Notes under the pieces: model-generated
What the model saw: only the letters and a program-made list of their open reading frames with translations
What the model was told of the DNA's origin: nothing
Database searches by the model: none
Source of the DNA: Andreprevotia chitinilytica DSM 18519
GTDB taxonomy: Bacteria > Pseudomonadota > Gammaproteobacteria > Burkholderiales > Chitinibacteraceae
Direction of reading: 5' to 3'
NCBI RefSeq assembly: GCF_000711875.1
Contig: NZ_KL543994.1
Coordinates: 1 to 64,000, forward strand
Length of the DNA: 64,000 bases
Shown here: positions 54,623-61,529 of the stretch, in pieces
How the letters are laid out: each line of letters opens with the position of its first letter
Numbering within the stretch: the stretch's first letter is position 1
Program-made: the position numbers and the translations under genes

Positions 54623-56692
54623 ATGGCGACGACGTCTGCCTCCACATCTGCCTCATCCAGCTCGGCCATCCTGACCTCGATGGGCATTGGCTCGGGGATC
54701 GACATCAACAGCATCATCACGCAGTTGATGACGGTGGAAAAACAGCCGTTGCAAACGCTCGATGCCAAGATCAGCACCGATCAGACCAAGATCTCCGCGT
54801 TGGGAAGCGTGCAAAGCGCGCTCAGCGTGTTCCAGGCCCACGTTATCAGTCTGGAAAGCGCCAGCAGCTATACCAGCGTGAAAGGCAGCCTCGCCAATAC
54901 GGCGGTCGGCACGGTCTCTACCACGGGTACCGCGCAACAAGGCAGCTATAGCTTGTCGGTCAGCCAGCTGGCGCAAAACCAGAAGCTGTCTTCGCAAAGC
55001 TTTACCACGGTGAACGATCCGGTCGGTACCGGCACGCTGTCGTTTTCATTCGGCACCTTTACCGACAACAGTACCGCCGTGCCGCCCAGTGCCAATACCT
55101 TCGTCGCCAACGGCAATCAGGGTGCATTCAGTGTCACGGTCGATAGCAGCAACAACACGCTTTCCGGCTTGCGCGACGCGATCAATGCCAAGAATGCCGG
55201 GGTGACCGCCACCATCATCAATGATGGCAGCGGCTATCGCTTGCTGATGAGTTCGACCAATACCGGTGCGGCCAATAGCCTTCAGGTCACTGCGGCCGAT
55301 GACGATGGCAACAACACGGATACCAATGGCCTGTCCCGTTTTGCCTACGACCCGCTGGGCACGAAAAACCTGACCCAGTCGCAGGTGGCGCAGGATGCCA
55401 AGCTCACGCTGGACGGCATCAGCATCTCCAAGGCCAGCAATACGATCAGCGATGTGTTGCAAGGCGTGTCGTTGAATCTGCAAGCCACGACGACCACTGC
55501 CACCACGTTGTCCATAAGCAGCGATACCTCTGGTGTCGCCAAATCGGTGGGCGATTTGGTCACCTCGTACAACAGCTTCATCAAGGCGGTGAACGCGGTC
55601 ACTTTTTACGATTCGACCGCGACTGATCCGACCTTGAAGGCGGGTGTGCTCAATGGCGATCAGTCCGTCACTTCGTTGCAAACCTCGCTGCGCCAGACGC
55701 TGAACAAGGCGCTGGGCGGCGGCAACGTTTATCAAAGCCTGAACGACGTGGGCATCAGCTTCGACAAGACGGGCAATATGACACTGGATAACACGAAGTT
55801 GCAGAACGCACTGTCGGCCAATCCGAATGCCGTGGCCAGCCTGTTCGCCGTCAATGGCATCGCCAGCAATTCGAGCGTGAGCTACCTCGGCGCGACGGAT
55901 CAGACCCAGACCGGTCAATACGATGTGCAGGTGACTGCGCCGGCGACTCAAGCTGGCTTGTCTGGCGATGCAATGAGCGCCTCGCCGATCACCATCGATG
56001 CCAATAACAATTCGCTGATGGTAGCGGTGGATGGCGTCTCGTCCGCCATGATCACGCTCAACGCAGGCTCCTATACCCAGAGCGCGCTGGCTGCGGAAAT
56101 GCAATCCCAGATCAATGGCGACAGCGCGCTCAAGGCCGCAGGTGTCTCGGTGACCATGTCTTACGATTCGACCAACAACAAGCTGGTCATGCATTCCAAT
56201 CGCTATGGCAGCGCATCGAACGTGCAGGTGACCAATGTGGGCGCCAATGCCGAAACAACGTATGGCCTGCATGTGGGTCTGAATGCTTCCGGCACCGATG
56301 TTCAGGGGACGATTGGCGGATCGCCGGCCAACGGCAACGGCCAGGTGCTGACCGGGACGGGCAACGCCACCGATCTCAAGCTCTCGATTTCGGGCACGAC
56401 CGCAGGTGACTACGGCACGGTCTCGTTCAGCCGCGGCTTCGCCAGCCGGCTTGATCAGACGATTACCAGCCTGCTGTCCAGCAGCGGCCCGCTGACCGCT
56501 GATATCGCCAACCTGAACAGCAACATCACCGATATCCAGAGCCAGGAAGTGATGATGAACCGCCAGTACGACGCGATGCAGGCGACGTATACAGCACAGT
56601 TCACGGCTATGGATTCGCTGGTGGCTTCGCTGAAATCGACTGGTACTTTCCTCACACAACAGTTGGCATCGCTCACGTCGTCGAAGGCGTGA
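54623..56692 (+). CDS. fliD: Flagellar filament cap protein FliD
   Basis: FliD caps the growing filament and folds flagellin. The 689 residues are longer than many FliD (about 450-500). The N-terminus has GIGSGIDINSIITQLMTVEKQPLQTLDAKI, the middle holds FliD_C-type domains, and the C-terminus is a coiled region (NSNITDIQSQEVMMNRQYDAMQATYTAQFTAMDSLVASLKSTGTFLTQQL). GGGAG precedes the ATG. No flagellin, flaG or fliS is nearby. The extra length is in the central domains. Confidence 0.93.
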   Translation: MATTSASTSASSSSAILTSMGIGSGIDINSIITQLMTVEKQPLQTLDAKISTDQTKISALGSVQSALSVFQAHVISLESASSYTSVKGSLANTAVGTVSTTGTAQQGSYSLSVSQLAQNQKLSSQSFTTVNDPVGTGTLSFSFGTFTDNSTAVPPSANTFVANGNQGAFSVTVDSSNNTLSGLRDAINAKNAGVTATIINDGSGYRLLMSSTNTGAANSLQVTAADDDGNNTDTNGLSRFAYDPLGTKNLTQSQVAQDAKLTLDGISISKASNTISDVLQGVSLNLQATTTTATTLSISSDTSGVAKSVGDLVTSYNSFIKAVNAVTFYDSTATDPTLKAGVLNGDQSVTSLQTSLRQTLNKALGGGNVYQSLNDVGISFDKTGNMTLDNTKLQNALSANPNAVASLFAVNGIASNSSVSYLGATDQTQTGQYDVQVTAPATQAGLSGDAMSASPITIDANNNSLMVAVDGVSSAMITLNAGSYTQSALAAEMQSQINGDSALKAAGVSVTMSYDSTNNKLVMHSNRYGSASNVQVTNVGANAETTYGLHVGLNASGTDVQGTIGGSPANGNGQVLTGTGNATDLKLSISGTTAGDYGTVSFSRGFASRLDQTITSLLSSSGPLTADIANLNSNITDIQSQEVMMNRQYDAMQATYTAQFTAMDSLVASLKSTGTFLTQQLASLTSSKA

Positions 56693-56713
56693 TTCGCTTG
56701 TTGTATGGCTTGG

Positions 56714-56746
56714 CGTGATCCCGGGGGCGAGTCCTCCGGGATCACG
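56714..56746. terminator. Hairpin after fliD
   Basis: CGTGATCCCGG (56714-56724) and CCGGGATCACG (56736-56746) form a perfect 11-bp stem just after fliD. It lacks a T-run and may be a bidirectional or Rho-linked end. The rest of 56693-57023 (331 bp) holds no gene that I can support. Confidence 0.6.
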
Positions 56747-57023
56747 ACGCGTAGCTCACTCGGGCCGTTGCGGTCGCAATGGCCCCGTCATTCTTCGCGG
56801 CTCCCCACATTCCGCGCGCACTTTCAGAGTCCTCTGATACCCCCACCCCTTTGAGTCAGGCAGCCTGATGCACCTGTATTGGTTCGTCAGAGATTGCTAC
56901 GCATGTCTGATTTATTGCTTACCCAAAATTATCCCGCGATATCGGCCGCTCGCCCGTCCGTGCGCGAACGCAATGAGCGCCCTGTCTGCGCAATGCGCAT
57001 GACCTGTATGGAGGAATGAGGAA

Positions 57024-57497
57024 ATGATGTCGGCGAACGAGCAAGAGCTGGAAAAACCGCTGAGGTTGCGTCGCTATGCCGCCGGCTCCTCCCGGCAACG
57101 GCACAGCAGCGGCTGGCTGGTGAAACTGGGGCCCAACCCGGAATCCAGCGCCTACTTCAGCATCGGCTATTACGGCTCGGACGAGCAGGCTCAAGAGGCC
57201 GCCCGACAGTTCGGGCAGTCGGCGCGAACCTTGCACCGGCTGGCCATCAACGTGATCGGGGTTCCTGCCGACGCCTTGCGTTACCACATCCGCAACCGGG
57301 ACCCGATGCCGCCGCAGCTGGGGTTTGAACTGCGGCTGCTGCGGCCGGGCAGTTACTTCTGGTTGAAGCGGGCCATCGTGATCGAGGACGTCAACACCGC
57401 CAGCGATGCATTGGTGGAAGCCAAGGCATGGGTCGAACAAGAGTTCGCGCGCGGCCCAGAGCGGCTGCCCTTGCCGAACCGTAGCGATCGCCGCTAA
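57024..57497 (+). CDS. Unrecognised protein with two similar halves, upstream of tssF
   Basis: The 157 residues (ATG 57024 or 57027, after GGAGGAATGAGGAA) show two similar stretches. GWLVKLG...YFSIGYYGSDEQAQEAARQF lies at about 30-63 and GFELRLL...YFWLKRAIVIEDVNTASDALVEAKAWVEQEF at about 101-140. Each looks like a short beta-sheet and helix, loosely like an AP2-type DNA-binding fold; that resemblance is weak. It is 23 nt before tssF and probably co-transcribed. I do not recognise a named family. Confidence 0.6.
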   Translation: MMSANEQELEKPLRLRRYAAGSSRQRHSSGWLVKLGPNPESSAYFSIGYYGSDEQAQEAARQFGQSARTLHRLAINVIGVPADALRYHIRNRDPMPPQLGFELRLLRPGSYFWLKRAIVIEDVNTASDALVEAKAWVEQEFARGPERLPLPNRSDRR

Positions 57498-57520
57498 AAC
57501 GCCCGCCAAGTAGAGCCGCG

Positions 57521-59290
57521 ATGGACGATCCAATCCTGCGTTATTACGAAGCCGAAATGCGCTATCTGCGCGAGGCTGGCAAGGAATTCGCCCGGGCGCA
57601 TCCTGATCGGGCCGGGGCGCTGAATCTGGATCGTGTTGGCGATCGCGACCCTTACGTGGAGCGCTTGTTCGAAGGCTTTGCTTTCCTCACTGGCCGCTTG
57701 CGGCAAAAGCTCGATGACGATCTGCCCGAGCTGACCGAGGGCCTGGTCAGCCTGCTGTGGCCGCATTACCTGCGCATGATCCCGTCGCTGACCGTGGTGC
57801 AACTCTCCCCGCAGGCCGATGCCTTGCAACAAGGTGATCTCGCGCCAGCCGGATTGATGTTGCGATCCAGCCCGGTGGGGCCGGAATGCACGCGCTGCCT
57901 GTATCGGACGACACAAGCTGTCTCGTTATTGCCCTTGCAGCTGGAGGCAGCTGGTGCCCACGTGCAGCACGATGGCCGCTCTGTCATCCGTTTGCGATTC
58001 CGGCTGGAGAATCAGGCGCGGCGCGATCAGCTCGATCTATCCCGCCTGCGTTTGTTCCTGGCTGCCGATACGCCGGTGGCGTTTACCCTGCACCACGCGT
58101 TGACCCGGCAAGTGATGTCGATGCAGCTGCGCATTCCTGGCGAAACGCAACCGCAGCCCTTGCCGCAAGGGCATTTCCAACCCGCCGGATTCGCGCCGCA
58201 GGAACGGCTCTGGCCCAAGGCCGACAACGCCTTCGGTGGCTACCAGCTGTTGTTGGAATACTTCAGCTTCCGCGAGAAATTCCTGTTCATCGATCTATGT
58301 GGCTTGGACATTGCCGCCTTGCCGGAAGCGGTGGTGTCGTTCGAAATCGAAGTAATCCTCTCGCAGCATTACCCCGACGATATGCCGTTCACTGCCGAAA
58401 ACGTGCGGCTGCATTGCGTGCCGGCGATCAACCTGTTCGATCTCGAGGCAGAGCCGATTCGCGTCGATCACCACGCCAGCGAATACCGGGTCGTACCGAT
58501 GCTGCATCACGGTGCGCATGTCGAAACCTATTCGGTCGATGCGGTGCAGGCGTTTGATCACGCCAGCGGCGAGCGCCACGAGTACGTGCCGTTTTCATCG
58601 TTCCGCCACCGTGGCGGCATGCTGCGTCATGAAGCGCCGGAGCGTTACTTTCATGGCCGGGTGCGACGCGGCCCGGCTGGCTTGTTCGAAACCTGGCTGG
58701 TATTGGGCGGCCATGCGTGGGAAGCACAGCGCGATCTGCCGGTCGAAACGCTGTCCCTGCGCGTCACCGGTACGAATGGCCTCTTGCCGCGCAAAGCGCT
58801 GCGCGAATCGCAGATTCTGGAATTGGCCGGTGGCAGTGCCTGTGTCGCCACCGTACGCAACCTGACCGCCCCGACCTTGCCGATCTATCCGCCAATGGAG
58901 GATCGCTTCCACTGGCGCGTGCTCTCACACTTGGCCCCCAATTATCTATCGCTGCTCGACGCCGAGGTGCTGCGCGGCACGTTGGCGTTGTATGACTGGA
59001 CGGACGACGAACTCAACCGCCGCCGGCTGCAGGGCATCGTGCAGGTGGACCATCGGTCGGTGCAGCGATTGGAGCGGGGCGCCTTGCTGCGTGGGGTCAG
59101 TATCGAACTGACGCTGGATAGCCACTGTTTCGCGGGCGAAGGTGACCTCTACCTGTTCGGCGAGCTGCTCAACCGGTTCTTTGCCGCCTATGCCGATATG
59201 AACCTGTTTACCCGGCTCACCGTGATCTCATTGCCGTCCGGCAAGCGGATCGAATGGGCCGACAGCAAACCGACGGCTGCGCCGCTGTGA
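57521..59290 (+). CDS. tssF: T6SS baseplate protein TssF
   Basis: TssF is the large wedge protein of the T6SS baseplate. The 589 residues begin MDDPILRYYEAEMRYLREAGKEFARAHPDRAGAL, the family start, and contain DPYVERLFEGFAFLTGRLRQKLDDDLPELTEGLV. The start has only a weak ribosome-binding site. The stop overlaps the tssG start by 4 nt. Confidence 0.97.
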   Translation: MDDPILRYYEAEMRYLREAGKEFARAHPDRAGALNLDRVGDRDPYVERLFEGFAFLTGRLRQKLDDDLPELTEGLVSLLWPHYLRMIPSLTVVQLSPQADALQQGDLAPAGLMLRSSPVGPECTRCLYRTTQAVSLLPLQLEAAGAHVQHDGRSVIRLRFRLENQARRDQLDLSRLRLFLAADTPVAFTLHHALTRQVMSMQLRIPGETQPQPLPQGHFQPAGFAPQERLWPKADNAFGGYQLLLEYFSFREKFLFIDLCGLDIAALPEAVVSFEIEVILSQHYPDDMPFTAENVRLHCVPAINLFDLEAEPIRVDHHASEYRVVPMLHHGAHVETYSVDAVQAFDHASGERHEYVPFSSFRHRGGMLRHEAPERYFHGRVRRGPAGLFETWLVLGGHAWEAQRDLPVETLSLRVTGTNGLLPRKALRESQILELAGGSACVATVRNLTAPTLPIYPPMEDRFHWRVLSHLAPNYLSLLDAEVLRGTLALYDWTDDELNRRRLQGIVQVDHRSVQRLERGALLRGVSIELTLDSHCFAGEGDLYLFGELLNRFFAAYADMNLFTRLTVISLPSGKRIEWADSKPTAAPL

Positions 59291-60336
59291 ATGCACCGCT
59301 CGTCGATGTGGGCACAGTGCCCAATGCCCGCCTGAGCGAATCCCTGTTGCGCCGCGCAGCGGCAATGAATTTCTACCGCTTCTGCGAGTTGCTGGAACTC
59401 ATTCATCCAGACCGGCCCGGTCTGGCCACGCGTGATACCCCGGCCCATGAGCCGGTGCGCTTTCGGCCGTCACCCTCGCTTGGCTTCCCGGTCAGCGACA
59501 TTGCTGGTGTCGAGTTCGAAGATGAAGTGCACCCGACCGCAACCGCACCGCCCACGGTTCGTACCACCTTTCTTGGTCTGTACGGTGTCGACGCGGTGCT
59601 GCCGTATTACTTCCTCGACGACATCGCGATGCGCCGCGAAGGCAGCGATGCGCTCGCTGGCTTGCTTGATCTGTTCAACCACCGTATCACCACGCTGTAC
59701 TACCGCATCTGGCGCAAATACCGCTACCCGGTCGGCTTTCGGGCCGGTGCGACAGACGCGGTATCCCGCTCGCTGCTGGGACTGGTTGGTTTGGGCATTG
59801 GCGACGTTGCGCAGCGGCAGGGGATTCCCGCTGCGCGTTGGCTGGCCTTGCTGGGCTTGGCAAGTCAGCGTACCCGCCCGGCCGAAGGCTTGGTGGGCGT
59901 AGTGCGCTATCTGGTGCCGGATGCCGAAGTGACAGTGCAGGAGTTCTGGCCGGTTGCGCATCGCATGGCGCATGCGACGCGCTTGGGTGACGGCCCCATC
60001 CGGCTGGAGACCGGCAACCTGCTGCTCGGGCGCACCTTGACCGAACGCAACAGCACCGTCCGCATCGTGATCGCGCCATACACCGCCGATCGATTGCTCG
60101 CGCTGTTGCCGGGCACGCAAGACCACCACGATCTGCTCGCCATGCTGCGGGTGTATCTCGGGCTGCGGTTTGATGCGGAGTTGGTGCTGCGGGTATTGCC
60201 CGCCTTATTGCCCGCTTGTGCGCTGATCCGCCCTCGCCGACGGTTGGGTTTGAGTTTGCTGGGGCGTGCGCATCAAACGGCTCGCCCACTGGACATCCGC
60301 ATCGGCCGCTATTCCAGCCACACGCCTGCCCATTGA
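59287..60336 (+). CDS. tssG: T6SS baseplate protein TssG
   Basis: TssG completes the TssF2-TssG wedge. The GTG at 59287 (GTGA overlap with tssF) gives 349 residues; an ATG at 59254 inside tssF would add 11. RRAAAMNFYRFCELLELIHPDRPGL and the conserved GIGDVAQRQGIPA-type and LLGRTLTERNSTVRIVI segments are present. Confidence 0.93.
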   Translation: MNAPLVDVGTVPNARLSESLLRRAAAMNFYRFCELLELIHPDRPGLATRDTPAHEPVRFRPSPSLGFPVSDIAGVEFEDEVHPTATAPPTVRTTFLGLYGVDAVLPYYFLDDIAMRREGSDALAGLLDLFNHRITTLYYRIWRKYRYPVGFRAGATDAVSRSLLGLVGLGIGDVAQRQGIPAARWLALLGLASQRTRPAEGLVGVVRYLVPDAEVTVQEFWPVAHRMAHATRLGDGPIRLETGNLLLGRTLTERNSTVRIVIAPYTADRLLALLPGTQDHHDLLAMLRVYLGLRFDAELVLRVLPALLPACALIRPRRRLGLSLLGRAHQTARPLDIRIGRYSSHTPAH

Positions 60337-60382
60337 CCCAATCCATCGCTCCCACTCACCAATCAAAGACGGGGACCACCCC

Positions 60383-60907
60383 ATGAACCGACTCCAATTC
60401 CTGCTCTGTCTGGCATTGAGCCTCGCCGTAGCGCTAGGTGGCTGTGGCCTCGCCCAAAAGGTGAAAGACGGCACGGTCGATCTCACAAGATCAGTGTTTT
60501 TCGCCCAGACCAAGACTGTGAAGCTCGATCTGCTGGCGCGAGAAGAACTCAACAGCGACGACAAGTCACAGCCGCTGTCAGTCGTGGTGCGGGTGTATCA
60601 GCTGCGTGACGGCAAACGCTTTGCCAGCACTAGCTATGAGCAACTGCTGACCGAAGACAAAGTCCGTTTGGCCGACGATCTGCTCGCCAGCAAGGAAGTC
60701 ATTCTGCTGCCGGGCGCCAGCCTGAGCCTGGATGAGCCATTGGATAAGGACGCCAAACAGATCGGCGTGGCCGCGTTCTTTCGCAAGACGGATGTGCCGT
60801 CGGGCTGGCAGCTCCTGATTGGGCGCGAACAGCTGTCAGACGAAACACCGTTTCGCATCCTCGCCCAAGGCTACCGCCTGCAACCGGATACGCCGGCCCA
60901 ACCCTGA
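60383..60907 (+). CDS. tssJ: T6SS outer-membrane lipoprotein TssJ
   Basis: TssJ anchors the membrane complex through TssM. ATG 60383 gives 174 residues, with lipobox ALGGC and lipid-attached Cys21. The TssJ beta-sandwich segments VKLDLLAREELNSDD, VVVRVYQLRD and LLPGASLSLDEPLDKDAKQIGVAAFFR follow. The transcript runs on from tssG. Presence of TssJ implies a TssM-type periplasmic partner. Confidence 0.93.
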   Translation: MNRLQFLLCLALSLAVALGGCGLAQKVKDGTVDLTRSVFFAQTKTVKLDLLAREELNSDDKSQPLSVVVRVYQLRDGKRFASTSYEQLLTEDKVRLADDLLASKEVILLPGASLSLDEPLDKDAKQIGVAAFFRKTDVPSGWQLLIGREQLSDETPFRILAQGYRLQPDTPAQP

Positions 60908-60929
60908 CAAGCCTCAACCGGAGACCGAC

Positions 60930-61349
60930 ATGCCCACCGGCCCCGCCTTCTACGAACGCCTGACCGGTCATTTGACTGATGGCCAAAGCATCGATGACTT
61001 TGATGAGCGGACGCTGACCATTCTGAGCGTGATGGACAGCATGCAACGCATCCTCAACAGCCGGGCCGGCGCGCTCAAGCACCTGCCGGACTACGGCTTG
61101 TCCGACCTCACCGGTATTTATCGCGACTTGCCCGCGGGCGGCCATCGCCTGATGCGGGAAATCCAGCTCACGCTGCTGAAGTACGAGCCTCGCCTGAAAG
61201 CGGTGGAGGTGGCTTTGCGCCCGCCGGAAGACGGCATGCAGCTGGGCTTCACCTTGCTGTGTCACCTCAAGCAGGCCGGGCTGGTCCGCTTCGGCACGTA
61301 CTTCATGCCGGAAGGGCGGGTACGGTTGACCCGGCAGCAGGATGGTTAA
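60930..61349 (+). CDS. tssE: T6SS baseplate protein TssE (Gp25-like)
   Basis: TssE is the Gp25-like baseplate/sheath primer. ATG 60930 (GGAG upstream) gives 139 residues. FYERLTGHLTDGQSIDDFDERTLTILSVMDSMQRILNSRAGALKHLPDYGLSDL is typical. It ends the second T6SS block; tssH (clpV), vgrG and a full tssM are not in the window. Confidence 0.94.
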   Translation: MPTGPAFYERLTGHLTDGQSIDDFDERTLTILSVMDSMQRILNSRAGALKHLPDYGLSDLTGIYRDLPAGGHRLMREIQLTLLKYEPRLKAVEVALRPPEDGMQLGFTLLCHLKQAGLVRFGTYFMPEGRVRLTRQQDG

Positions 61350-61529
61350 AAGTACCAATGACCGCTCCGCAAGCCCGGTAAACAAGTACGGGCTGCGAAT
61401 CGTTAAAGAAAGGAGAATCCTGGCCGAATCTGGCCGGGACAAACTGTAGGCGTGCGATGGCCGTGTTGCTCCCTGGCCCGGAGCGGGACGAAAGACGGCC
61501 GATGCCCGCCCGCGGACTGCGAGCGTGTC
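61350..61529 (+). other. 180-bp leader before the GGDEF/EAL gene
   Basis: It holds two hairpin candidates: AGCCCG...CGGGCT, and a stem of about 8 bp around TCCTGGCC-GAATCT-GGCCGGGA. There is also an AAAGGAG without a following start codon. No c-di-GMP riboswitch consensus was recognised. Confidence 0.45.

Noticed and set aside
55046-56659. A 537-codon open frame antisense to fliD
   Set aside because: It is a mirror of the fliD coding sequence with an abnormal composition (rich in His, Arg and Gly).
61350-61529. c-di-GMP riboswitch ahead of the GGDEF/EAL gene
   Set aside because: GGGAC-AAA-like fragments occur, but the conserved order of the GEMM motif is not present.
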